Below, in pieces: positions 36,001-44,820 of a stretch of 64,000 bases of DNA (the first letter of the stretch is position 1; each line of letters opens with the position of its first letter). The notes beneath the pieces were generated by a model. That model was given only the letters and a program-made list of their open reading frames with translations, had not been told where the DNA came from and ran no database searches. Source of the DNA: Pseudomonadales bacterium (GTDB taxonomy: Bacteria > Pseudomonadota > Gammaproteobacteria > Pseudomonadales > Azotimanducaceae); assembly GCA_041395945.1 (NCBI GenBank), contig JAWKZN010000001.1, positions 1,116,001 through 1,180,000 on the forward strand. Direction: 5' to 3'. Made by a program: the position numbers and the translations under genes.

Positions 36001-37139
36001 TTGCTGCAACCGCGTTCTGGTTTTCGTTTTTATCCGTAGTTTATGCGTATGCGTTTTATCCCCTTGTACTGGTAGTCATGTCCAGATGGCCGGTAAATAC
36101 CCGTAAGGCGGCCTCTGCTTATTCGCTCCCGCGAGTCTCAATTGTAATTCCAGCGCACAACGAGGCGATGGTCCTGCGCCAAAAGATCGAAAACACCTTG
36201 TCGTTGGAGTATCCAGCTGGACTTCGTCAGATCATCGTGGTTTCAGATGGTTCTCAGGACGCGACCAACGACATCGTGCGCGAGTATGAGGATGGTGATC
36301 GATTCAAGTTTGTCGCCCTGCAGGAGCGTGGTGGAAAGGCAAAAGCGCTGAATGCGGGCGTGAAAGTTGCTGACGGAAATGTCATCGTCTTCAGCGATGC
36401 TTCCATCATGCTGGAAAAAGGTGCATTGCGCGCAATAGTCGCGCCTTTCGCAGATGAGAAAATCGGGTGTGTATCAGGAGAGGACCACATCCTGGGTAGC
36501 AGTGGAGAAGGTATGTATGGGCGCTATGAGCTCTGGTTGCGCAATCTTGAGTCGAAGGTTGATTCCATAGTTGGCGCCAGTGGCTGCTTTTACGCGCAGC
36601 GAGTTGAGACAACAAAGGCTTTCCCAGAAGGTGTAGCACCGGATTTCTTCTCGGTCCTGGAAACCGTGAAGAGTGGATATCGTGCGGTTACCTGTCCGGA
36701 AGCCAGAGGCAGAATGATCGCTACCGTATCAACCGACAAGGAATTTGAGCGAAAAGTGCGGACTGTGGTTCGCGGAATGGCGATGCTTTGGGACTTTCGA
36801 ACTGCGCTGTTTCTTCCAGGCCGTCTTCGGTTCTCGATTTCATTGCTGTCTCACAAGCTCATTCGTTGGCTGGTTCCAATATTCATGATCGTTGCCTTTG
36901 TCAGCAGTATGATCCTGGCTATGGAGGGTGGGCTTTTCTGGGTAGCCTGCTTCCTGACACAGGTATTTGCATATGGCATTGCATTTACCGCATGGGTGGG
37001 AGTGATAGACGTCGAGCGATACCATCCCGTGCGAATACTGACATTCTTTATCTCTTCTAATGTTGCAATTCTGCAGGCATGGCTGATGTTTTTGAGTGGT
37101 CAAAGGATCGAAATCTGGCAACCGACGAACAGGCGCTAG
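35997..37139 (+). CDS. Membrane family 2 glycosyltransferase
   Basis: A 380-residue processive-type GT2 protein. An N-terminal helix (about residues 3-27) precedes RVSIVIPAHNEAMVLRQK; SDGSQDATND and FSDASIML carry the nucleotide- and metal-binding Asp residues; SGEDHILGSSGEG and two or three helices fill the C-terminus. I set the start at GTG 35997 because it overlaps the FemAB-like stop and gives the expected N-terminal helix; the open frame extends further back only inside that gene. It could polymerise or extend the sugar chain. Confidence 0.88.
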   Translation: MIAATAFWFSFLSVVYAYAFYPLVLVVMSRWPVNTRKAASAYSLPRVSIVIPAHNEAMVLRQKIENTLSLEYPAGLRQIIVVSDGSQDATNDIVREYEDGDRFKFVALQERGGKAKALNAGVKVADGNVIVFSDASIMLEKGALRAIVAPFADEKIGCVSGEDHILGSSGEGMYGRYELWLRNLESKVDSIVGASGCFYAQRVETTKAFPEGVAPDFFSVLETVKSGYRAVTCPEARGRMIATVSTDKEFERKVRTVVRGMAMLWDFRTALFLPGRLRFSISLLSHKLIRWLVPIFMIVAFVSSMILAMEGGLFWVACFLTQVFAYGIAFTAWVGVIDVERYHPVRILTFFISSNVAILQAWLMFLSGQRIEIWQPTNRR

Positions 37140-37170
37140 CTTCGGTCAACTGTGACAGGGAGAACATCTG

Positions 37171-37908
37171 ATGAGAATCGGGTTAATTCGAACGTGCTCC
37201 ATCCTGCTTATTGCATTCAGTTTCTGCGATTCAGCAGCGCTGGCCGAATCGAACGGTGTCACGTCACTGCGAGAGAGTGAACAAGTGAAAAAGCTGATGG
37301 TTATCGGGGCCTCCTATGCGGGAGATTGGAAGATTACGTCGATAGGTGGATACCAGGTTATCAATCACGGCGTTGGTGGTGATGAGACAGAAGACATGCT
37401 GGCGCGATTGGATCAGGCACTTGCGAAGACGCGTCCCGATGCAGTGCTGATCTGGGGATTCATCAATGACATCACACGGACAGACGCGACCGAACTGGAC
37501 AAAAAGCTCGAAACTGTGAAGGCGAATCTGTTAAAGATTGTGGAAAACGTCTCCAGTTTCGGTGCGCGTCCAATTCTTGCTACTGAAGTTACCTTGTCGC
37601 TTTATCGAACCTGGGACCAGCGAATAGTGCATTACGTCTATCAGTTGCTGGGAAAGGTTACTTACCCCGTTCATGTAAACAGATATGTACTGGCAACCAA
37701 CGAGTGGCTAAGGCGATACGCGTCCGATGAACAGATCGCACTTCTGGACATAGAGCGAATACTTGGCGACGAGCATGGGGCGAGGTTGGCAAACTATACT
37801 CAGGAGGATGGAAGTCATCTGACTGAGAGCGCATACCAGGCTCTGACAGTGCAGGCGAATCGGCAACTACCGCCATTCCTGGCAACGCAGGATAGCAGTG
37901 TTCAGTAA
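37171..37908 (+). CDS. Secreted SGNH-hydrolase-fold protein
   Basis: A 245-residue exported protein with a signal peptide (residues 1-25, ending AALAES). The SGNH blocks are VIGASYAGDW (Ser48, with Ala replacing the usual Asp of GDS), VINHGVGGDETE (Gly block), IWGFINDI (Asn block) and DGSHLTESAY (Asp213, His216). It is probably a periplasmic or outer-envelope esterase acting on acyl groups of the polysaccharide. The gene lies 31 bp after a glycosyltransferase and its TAA shares a base with the next ATG (TAATG). Confidence 0.82.
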   Translation: MRIGLIRTCSILLIAFSFCDSAALAESNGVTSLRESEQVKKLMVIGASYAGDWKITSIGGYQVINHGVGGDETEDMLARLDQALAKTRPDAVLIWGFINDITRTDATELDKKLETVKANLLKIVENVSSFGARPILATEVTLSLYRTWDQRIVHYVYQLLGKVTYPVHVNRYVLATNEWLRRYASDEQIALLDIERILGDEHGARLANYTQEDGSHLTESAYQALTVQANRQLPPFLATQDSSVQ

Positions 37909-38762
37909 TGAAAGAGCCATCAACTACTGAATCCATGGAATTTTTTCCCGGAGGGGAGGGCGATCTGTTCGGCGTTACTCACCTGCCTGAGATGCCGCTG
38001 AACGATGTCGGATATGTATTTTGTCATCCTTTGGCCGAGGAGAAACTCTGGAGCCATCGAGTTTTCGTAAATTTCGCGCGTGAACTCGCTGCGGGTGGAT
38101 CAGTGGCTTTGCGTTTCGACCACTTCGGGCACGGAGACAGCGATGGCGACTTTTCCGGGGTTTCCGTCGACTCAATGCTCAACGAAATTCATCATGCAAA
38201 GAAACACATGATAGATAAGTGTAGTTGGGTTAAACGCGTGGTTTTTCTAGGCTTAAGGATGGGTGCCAACAATGCCCTTGGAGCTGCTCGGCGTTATGGG
38301 GCTGATGCAGTAGTTGCCTGGGAGCCTATAACTGATGGCGGACGTTACAGTCAGGAGATACTGCGTACCAATATCGCGGCTCAAATGGCGACGTTTGGAG
38401 AGGTAAGAAAAAACAGGGAGGCGCTGGTAGAAGATCTTCGGTCAGGCAAGCACGTCAACGTTGAGGGCTATGAGATCACCCTACCACTATACGTGGGTAT
38501 TGAGAGCATCTCGCTGGCAGAAAGCATTACCGCTCTTGGTGACACCCCGCTGCTGATCGTTAATGTAAACAGGTCAGAAAAAGGCACAACGTCCGCCTAT
38601 GAAAAGGTGGTTTCGGAATCCCTGAATGCTGATGGCATACACAGAGTGGACCTGCGGATTGCAAAGGAAGAACCTTTTTGGCGTGAAATCCGCAGTTTTT
38701 ATCAAAGGGCTGATGATCTTTATAGACAGACACAAAGCTGGCTAGATGAACTCGTCGATTAA
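37908..38762 (+). CDS. Alpha/beta hydrolase-like, XrtA hydrolase 2 type
   Basis: A 284-residue alpha/beta-hydrolase-fold protein. The early VGYVFCHPLAEEKLWSH, ALRFDHFGHGDSDGDF and the elbow GLRMGA (115-120) resemble the family named exosortase A system-associated hydrolase 2. The elbow carries Arg117 where the nucleophilic Ser would be, so standard serine-hydrolase chemistry is not expected; this is a known trait of that family as I recall it. It is coupled to the preceding SGNH gene and overlaps the next hydrolase gene by 17 bp. Confidence 0.75.
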   Translation: MKEPSTTESMEFFPGGEGDLFGVTHLPEMPLNDVGYVFCHPLAEEKLWSHRVFVNFARELAAGGSVALRFDHFGHGDSDGDFSGVSVDSMLNEIHHAKKHMIDKCSWVKRVVFLGLRMGANNALGAARRYGADAVVAWEPITDGGRYSQEILRTNIAAQMATFGEVRKNREALVEDLRSGKHVNVEGYEITLPLYVGIESISLAESITALGDTPLLIVNVNRSEKGTTSAYEKVVSESLNADGIHRVDLRIAKEEPFWREIRSFYQRADDLYRQTQSWLDELVD

Positions 38763-39693
38763 TCGAAGGCCCGTAAGTTTCAAGAATGCCGATGGAATCA
38801 CCCTCACCGGTGTGCTCGAAATGCCGCACTCAGCCAGCAGCGACGTGGCTGTTGTGATGTTGTCCCCCGGCGTGAAAATGAGGGTAGCCCCCCACCGTCT
38901 ATACAATAAACTGTCGAAGTGGTTTGTGGATCAGGGATTCACGGTACTGCGCTTTGATTTTTATGGATTGGGTGATTCCGAAGGGAGCTTGCCTGAGCGG
39001 CTGATGGCTGATTTTTACCGCCAGGTTCAACTTGGTCGTTACTGTTCCGATGTCGTCTCGGCAGTAGATTGGATTCGCGAAAACCTCGGAATTGATCGGT
39101 TTCTACTGGCTGGTCTTTGTGGCGGGGCGATTACCGGCCTTCTGGCAAGTCAGAAAATTGAAGGCGTTCTGGGACTTGTAGGCATCGGTATCCCTGTCAT
39201 TCTTGATGGAAGCGATCTGGATCAGTTCAGTACGATAACTGAAGGGCAGAGAAATCAGTTGAAGCGGACCTATCTTCGAAAAGTGTTCGACGCAAAATCC
39301 TGGATACGGCTCCTTACGATGAAGACGGATATCCGGTTGCTGGTTCGATCATTATTCGGTAAACGGGTTGCTCACACGCCCTCCCGCAACACAGCGGGCA
39401 TGGGGGCAGACAACAGTAATCCTCTGTTCGCACCAGCCTTCTTCAAATTCACAGACATGGACAGGCGGCTTCTGCTGATATTCAGTGGGGGAGATCGACT
39501 GGCATGGGAATTCGAAGAGAAGTTTTCGGCCCGATTTCCCCAGGAGCTTTCAGAAGTGGGAGACCTCTGTCAGATACGAACCATTCCCAACGCCAATCAC
39601 ATTGTGTCTGATTTGGCTGGTCAGAAGGCATTGTTTGACATTCTGGGAACGTGGATTCAATCGCATCGCAAAATTTTGGATCCGTCACGGTGA
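38746..39693 (+). CDS. Alpha/beta hydrolase-like, XrtA hydrolase 1 type
   Basis: A 315-residue alpha/beta-hydrolase-fold protein. VLRFDFYGLGDSEG marks the usual strand 5 loop, and the nucleophile elbow is GLCGGA (123-128) with Cys125 in place of Ser. The likely catalytic His is in NANHIVSD near residue 285. Exosortase A system-associated hydrolase 1 proteins also carry Cys at this site, to my knowledge, which supports the assignment. A thioesterase or acyltransferase action on activated acyl groups is possible. The gene overlaps both neighbours. Confidence 0.75.
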   Translation: MNSSINRRPVSFKNADGITLTGVLEMPHSASSDVAVVMLSPGVKMRVAPHRLYNKLSKWFVDQGFTVLRFDFYGLGDSEGSLPERLMADFYRQVQLGRYCSDVVSAVDWIRENLGIDRFLLAGLCGGAITGLLASQKIEGVLGLVGIGIPVILDGSDLDQFSTITEGQRNQLKRTYLRKVFDAKSWIRLLTMKTDIRLLVRSLFGKRVAHTPSRNTAGMGADNSNPLFAPAFFKFTDMDRRLLLIFSGGDRLAWEFEEKFSARFPQELSEVGDLCQIRTIPNANHIVSDLAGQKALFDILGTWIQSHRKILDPSR

Positions 39694-40835
39694 ATGTCAG
39701 GCCAATCACTGTTCTGGACCTGAGAGACTCACCCTGGGTGGACGGTCCTGGGCGTACTATTCTTGATTGTGCAGAGTCGATGGATCCAGGCAAAGTTCGA
39801 GTAGTGATCGGTACCTTTGATGGAGGGGCGGCGGCTAACGGCGCCTATGCGTCAGATGCCTGCAGACGCGGCCTCCCTGTGGAAATAATTCACGAATCGG
39901 GTCCTCTTGACCCTTCGATACCACGCCAGATCATTCACCTGATTGATAAGCATCAAGTGGACATACTCCATACACATGATGCGAGGACGGACTTATTCGG
40001 AGTGGTTGTGGCTCGCCGACGTCCCGTTGTTCTGGTAAGTACTGTCCATGGCTGGATTTCTAATTCGGTAAAAGCCAGATTTATTAACTGGCTGGATAAG
40101 CGGCTGCTGAGGAGAATGGATTGTGTCATCGCCGTTTCCGAAGATACCCGTGAAAAGCTGGGCCATTCTTTTCCAAAGGCCAGGACAATAGTGATACCCA
40201 ATGCACTGCGCACCGAGAACTATCTGTCCGGCAACGATGCTTCGCAATTTCGAGCGGAGAACGGATTCAGAGAAAGCGATGTGTTGATCGCGAATATCGG
40301 CAGGTTGAGTCCGGAAAAAGGTCAGGCACTGTTTCTGAATGCTGGCGAGCAGATTCTCAAGCGTTGCAGAGACGCCAGGCTGGTATTAATAGGGATAGGT
40401 CAGGACGAGTCTAAGCTGCGGGAACTGGCCAGCAGGCTCGGGATACTGGCGAAAGTACGTTTTCTCGGGTTTGTTCAGGACATGCGCCAGGTGTATCCGG
40501 CTCTCGATCTGGTCGTTCAAAGCTCCTACACGGAAGGCATGCCAAACGTCATACTGGAGTCGCTGTTGTTGAATACTCCGGTTATCGCCACTGCGGTTGG
40601 CGGAACACAGGAAATCATAGTGAATCAGCAACATGGGGTACTGATTCCTTCGGGAGATGTGTCCGCCTTAGTCGCTGCGATGGGCGAATTTCTGGAAAAC
40701 CGCGATCGGCACCGGATTATGGCATGCGAAGGCGGAGCTCGGATCCGAAAGGATTTCGATCATAACCGCCGCGTGCAGATGCTGAAAAACCTCTATTCAT
40801 CATTGACGGGTCGCGCCCATGAGTCCCCGGCATGA
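39690..40835 (+). CDS. Family 4 glycosyltransferase
   Basis: GT-B fold glycosyltransferase of 381 residues. The N-terminal acceptor domain includes HTHDARTDLFG and VSTVHGWI; the C-terminal donor domain includes NIGRLSPEKGQALFL and SYTEGMPNVILESLLLNTPVIAT, with the catalytic Glu of the E-x7-E motif in that segment. GTG at 39690 overlaps the upstream stop (GTGA); the open frame before it is inside the hydrolase gene. It would add one sugar to the lipid-linked intermediate. Confidence 0.9.
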   Translation: MNVRPITVLDLRDSPWVDGPGRTILDCAESMDPGKVRVVIGTFDGGAAANGAYASDACRRGLPVEIIHESGPLDPSIPRQIIHLIDKHQVDILHTHDARTDLFGVVVARRRPVVLVSTVHGWISNSVKARFINWLDKRLLRRMDCVIAVSEDTREKLGHSFPKARTIVIPNALRTENYLSGNDASQFRAENGFRESDVLIANIGRLSPEKGQALFLNAGEQILKRCRDARLVLIGIGQDESKLRELASRLGILAKVRFLGFVQDMRQVYPALDLVVQSSYTEGMPNVILESLLLNTPVIATAVGGTQEIIVNQQHGVLIPSGDVSALVAAMGEFLENRDRHRIMACEGGARIRKDFDHNRRVQMLKNLYSSLTGRAHESPA

Positions 40836-42106
40836 TCTATATTGGATTACTGATCGTGTTCTTTCTGGAATACACACGACCTCATGATCTGCTGCCTTTT
40901 ATTGTGACCATCAAGCTGTATTCCGTCCTTCCCATTCTTCTATTCCTTACAGCCAGTTTTCAGCGAAGCAGGATCTCCAATGCCCAGGTTTGGAGTTCGC
41001 TGCAGGCGAAGATGCTTATTGTCTTTCTGTTGATGAGTCTGCTCGCAATCGGTTTGGGCTGGAACAGAATGATGGCCCAGGAGATGTTTACAACCATTCT
41101 TGGTTATCTACTTCTCTTCTTTCTGGTCGCAAAATCGATAGACAGTACCGAAAGGGTGAGAGGGCTGTTTGTCATGCTGATTGCGATTCACGTTTATCTC
41201 ATCGCACGAAATCCGGATATCGTTCTCAGCCCGGATGTCAGAGACTACATTCAGCACGTCGCCTTTCTGGGTGACGGAAACGATTTTGCGCTTTCCGTAG
41301 TTATCGTCATACCTATGTGTCTGTATATTTTTTCCTCATCGAGGTCGAAAGTTCTGAAACTCCTGGTGCTTTCTATCGGCGGATTGCTGCTGTTTTCCAT
41401 AATGGGCTCTCAATCTCGAGGTGCGACACTGGCATTGGGAGGTGTGGGGATCTATCTCTGGACGCAAAGCCGGCGAAAAGGAGTTGGAATACTGATCGGC
41501 GGACTTGTCGTGGGCGTAGTCCTGGTTTTTGCATCTGATGTTTATCTGAGTCGCCTCTCTACGATCTCACAGTACGAACAGGAGGGCTCCGCTGTAGGAC
41601 GTATCGAAGCGTGGAAGGCGGCCATCTGGATGGCTAATCATAATCCGGTTTTTGGTGTCGGAGCCGGTGGTTTTCAGATGGGACACGCCGCCTACCATCA
41701 TGGGGAATCGAAAGCCGCGCATTCCATGTATTTTCATGTACTGGGTGAGTATGGATACGTTGGGCTGGTAATGCTTCTCATGTTTCTCATCAATGCGTAT
41801 CGCATGATTCAACGTCAGATAAGAAATGTGAACCCATGGGCTTTGCGCGGGAAACTGGAGAAGGAGCGATCCCTGCTGGTTTATATGAACGCTAGTCTTA
41901 TTGGATTCTCGATTGCGGCTGCTTTCCTGTCGGTGTTCTATTACCCGCATCTGTATGTCATGGGTGGATTGTGTCTTGCGGTAAATCAGATTGTTGATAG
42001 TCGGATGAAGGCAATGCTCGAGGCGGAAAAGGCTGGATCGGGAGCATCTGATGCGAAGGCTGGGAAGCAGGTATCCGAATTGCGACTCGGCGCACTTCAG
42101 CGATGA
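40832..42106 (+). CDS. O-antigen ligase/polymerase-type protein, XrtA-associated
   Basis: A 424-residue polytopic membrane protein with about ten helices. A Wzy_C-type region contains GSQSRGATLALGGVGIYL and a large periplasmic loop with GRIEAWKAAIWMANHNPVFGVG, ending near HSMYFHVLGEYGYVGL. This profile is that of putative O-glycosylation ligases linked to exosortase A (TIGR03097 type). It either polymerises repeat units or transfers a glycan to a PEP-CTERM protein. It overlaps its neighbours by four bases on each side (ATGA). Confidence 0.88.
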   Translation: MIYIGLLIVFFLEYTRPHDLLPFIVTIKLYSVLPILLFLTASFQRSRISNAQVWSSLQAKMLIVFLLMSLLAIGLGWNRMMAQEMFTTILGYLLLFFLVAKSIDSTERVRGLFVMLIAIHVYLIARNPDIVLSPDVRDYIQHVAFLGDGNDFALSVVIVIPMCLYIFSSSRSKVLKLLVLSIGGLLLFSIMGSQSRGATLALGGVGIYLWTQSRRKGVGILIGGLVVGVVLVFASDVYLSRLSTISQYEQEGSAVGRIEAWKAAIWMANHNPVFGVGAGGFQMGHAAYHHGESKAAHSMYFHVLGEYGYVGLVMLLMFLINAYRMIQRQIRNVNPWALRGKLEKERSLLVYMNASLIGFSIAAAFLSVFYYPHLYVMGGLCLAVNQIVDSRMKAMLEAEKAGSGASDAKAGKQVSELRLGALQR

Positions 42107-43356
42107 AAGTCCTTTTCATCAGTCAAATAGTTCCGTATCCGCCGCACGGAGGAGTTCTACAACGCGGTTTCAACCTCATACGTGAACTGGGTAGCCGAGT
42201 GGATCTTCATCTGGTTGCATTCAATCATCCGGACATACTTTGCAGCGAAGCACAGATAGCAGAAAGTAAGCGAGTTCTCTCTCCATACTGCCGGTCAATT
42301 ACATATTTCGAATTGCGGACGAAACGCTCTTCGCTGTACAAATGGGCTGCGGTCATAGCGGGAGTCGTCGACAGGCGGCCTTTCAGTGCCATTGCGCACG
42401 AATCCGTCGATCTTGAGGATTACATAAGAGAGCTTCTGGAGAAAGAAGATATTGATGTCATTCACTATGACACGATCGGGCTTGCACACTATCGGAAACT
42501 TGCTCCCGAAATCCCGTCCGTACTGACCCATCACAATATCGAGTCCCAGCTCATGGCCCGACGATCGAGAAATGAACGGTGGCCGCGCAACTTCTATGCG
42601 TCATTGCAGGCGAAAAAACTGTTGAGATACGAATCTGACCAGTGCGTGAAGTTCGATGCGAATGTTGTCGTTTCTGCGATCGATGAGCGTGTGCTCAAGG
42701 AAAATGTGCCAGGGTTGCACACCGTTGTGGTTCCGAACGGTGTCGATGTGGACTACTTTCGACCCGGTACTGAATCTGCAGGTCACTCCGTGGTCTGGGC
42801 AGGCGGAATGAACATGTTCGCAAATAGCGATGCTGTGATGCATTTCACTCGGTCCATCTGGCCTGTAATCGCGGATGCTCAACCAGATGCTGTTTTTCAC
42901 ATAGTCGGCCAGGATCCGCCGGCCGAACTGGTGGAAATGGCGAAACACGATACATCATTGAAGATCCATGGGTTTGTAGACGACGTCAGACCAATCATCC
43001 AGCAGGCATCGGTTTACGTTGTTCCAATCAGAGTCGGAGGTGGTACACGGCTCAAGGTGTTGGATGCGCTGGCGTCGGGTAAAGCAATTGTTTCTACTAG
43101 CGTTGGATGTGAAGGTATCGATGTGGTGGACGGGTTGAATATCCGTATCGCCGATGACACCAGGTCGTTTGCGTCCACGGTCCTGGAGCTCTTCTCGAGC
43201 GGCACTGATCGGCAACAGTTGGGAAGGCAGGCGCGGCTTCTGGCTGAAGCCTCCTATTCCTGGAGGCCGATTGCCGCGCGATTGGTGGATGCATATCAGT
43301 ATATTTCGAAAAAACCGGCACAGATAACTCTGGAGCACCGTGGCCGTTCCGTTTGA
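42103..43356 (+). CDS. Family 4 sugar transferase, PEP-CTERM/EpsH1-associated
   Basis: A 417-residue GT-B protein of the Stp1 type (TIGR03087). It opens MKVLFISQIVPYPPHGGVLQR; PSVLTHHNIESQLM is conserved in this subfamily; the donor domain has VPNGVDVDYFRPG, VVWAGGMNMFANSDAV and VVPIRVGGGTRLKVLDALA. It adds a sugar, probably early in repeat-unit assembly. The ATG overlaps the preceding stop by four bases and the gene overlaps the following ligase by 17 bp. Confidence 0.9.
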   Translation: MKVLFISQIVPYPPHGGVLQRGFNLIRELGSRVDLHLVAFNHPDILCSEAQIAESKRVLSPYCRSITYFELRTKRSSLYKWAAVIAGVVDRRPFSAIAHESVDLEDYIRELLEKEDIDVIHYDTIGLAHYRKLAPEIPSVLTHHNIESQLMARRSRNERWPRNFYASLQAKKLLRYESDQCVKFDANVVVSAIDERVLKENVPGLHTVVVPNGVDVDYFRPGTESAGHSVVWAGGMNMFANSDAVMHFTRSIWPVIADAQPDAVFHIVGQDPPAELVEMAKHDTSLKIHGFVDDVRPIIQQASVYVVPIRVGGGTRLKVLDALASGKAIVSTSVGCEGIDVVDGLNIRIADDTRSFASTVLELFSSGTDRQQLGRQARLLAEASYSWRPIAARLVDAYQYISKKPAQITLEHRGRSV

Positions 43357-44761
43357 AGGAGCCTATTCCGTACTGCCTGTCGCAGTACAGAATGCTGCGA
43401 TTTCAGCCTATGGCTGGTGGCTGGATCGTAAACGCTATAGCGGCCGTTTCAGCGAGTATGTGCAGTTTCTCGAAGAATCGCAGTGGTGGAGCGGCGAACG
43501 TCTATGGGAATGGCAGAATACCCGGCTTAGGGAAATCGTCAAACATGCCATCGCCCACGTGCCGTTGTACAGAGAGCGGTATGGTGCGCTTGGGATAACT
43601 GCTGACGACCTGCGTAGTCAGGAAGACCTGCAGTTTCTACCGGTGCTGACCCGACAGGATGTCATAGAAAGGGCGGCTGACCTGATATCCGTAACCACCG
43701 ATAAAGCAAGTCTCACAATGGGGCATACCAGCGGTACGACGGGATCGCCGTTGCAGGTTTACTACGACGCCAGTACCACTCAGATGACCTACGCGATGCT
43801 TGACCGGCAGTATAGATGGGCAAGTGCTCGATTCGGCCATCGTGGAGATCGAGTTGCCGTTCTCCGGGGTAACGTGATCGTTCCATTGAGTCAGAAATCT
43901 GCACCGTTCTGGCGATACAACAGATATCACAATCAATTGCTTCTTTCTGCATTTCATCTTTCGGATACTACAATCCCCGCATACATCGAAGAAATGCGAA
44001 GATTCAATCCGGCGATTGTCGATGGTTATCCGTCGACGCTTTACGTTCTGGCCAGGTACCTTCTTCAAAACGGGTTGGTATTCCCGGTCAGGGCGGTGAT
44101 CAGCGCATCCGAAACACTGTATGAATTTCAACGTGAGGCGATTGAGTCTGCTTTTTCCTGCAAAGTTTTCGACTATCTGGCTGCAGCTGAAAGGGTGATA
44201 TTCAGCACGGAATGCGACCGTCACGAAGGGCATCACATTGCGCTCGAGTACGGCATCACTGAATTTGCTGATAAGGAAAACAAGCCAGTCACGGCGGGCA
44301 GCGAAGGCCTGATGCTTTGCACGTCACTGCACAATATGGCAATGCCGCTGATTCGATACGCTACAAGTGATGTTTCCTCGCTGCTGGAGAACCCGTGTTC
44401 CTGCGGGAGGGCCCTGCCATTGATGTCGGATGTCACGACCAAAGCTGAGGATATAATTTCCCTGTCGGATGGTCGCCTCATTTCTCCGTCGGTGTTGACC
44501 CATCCTTTCAAGCCCATGCATTCCGTTTCTGAAAGCCAGATTGTTCAGAACACACAAGATTCGATTGAAATCCGAATCGTTCCAAGGGAAGGATACTCCA
44601 CAGCAGACACCGAACACCTGTTGTCTGAGTTCAGTAAGCGCCTTGGAAAGAATGTGTCGGTATCCGTAAAACTGGTGGAAAAAATCGAGCGAACAGCCAG
44701 TGGGAAGTTCAAGTGGGTGGTATCTAATGTAAAAAACTCCATCCGAATGCCGAATAGTTGA
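43340..44761 (+). CDS. PaaK/CapK-type adenylate-forming ligase
   Basis: A 473-residue member of the phenylacetate-CoA ligase/CapK family. N-terminal LREIVKHAIAHVPLYRERY is typical; the P-loop is MGHTSGTTGSPLQVYY; ISASETLYEFQRE and the C-terminal VSVKLVEKIERTASGKFKWV with its probable catalytic Lys follow. CapK-like members in capsule loci activate an acyl group for transfer to the polysaccharide. The start is GTG at 43340 with GGAG four bases upstream. It is the third adenylate-forming ligase gene in the window. Confidence 0.88.
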   Translation: MAVPFEGAYSVLPVAVQNAAISAYGWWLDRKRYSGRFSEYVQFLEESQWWSGERLWEWQNTRLREIVKHAIAHVPLYRERYGALGITADDLRSQEDLQFLPVLTRQDVIERAADLISVTTDKASLTMGHTSGTTGSPLQVYYDASTTQMTYAMLDRQYRWASARFGHRGDRVAVLRGNVIVPLSQKSAPFWRYNRYHNQLLLSAFHLSDTTIPAYIEEMRRFNPAIVDGYPSTLYVLARYLLQNGLVFPVRAVISASETLYEFQREAIESAFSCKVFDYLAAAERVIFSTECDRHEGHHIALEYGITEFADKENKPVTAGSEGLMLCTSLHNMAMPLIRYATSDVSSLLENPCSCGRALPLMSDVTTKAEDIISLSDGRLISPSVLTHPFKPMHSVSESQIVQNTQDSIEIRIVPREGYSTADTEHLLSEFSKRLGKNVSVSVKLVEKIERTASGKFKWVVSNVKNSIRMPNS

Positions 44762-44820
44762 TCGGCGTTAGCAGTCCCCGATTCCATTAGAATTCCCATC
44801 GAAATATCAGAGAAACCTAT

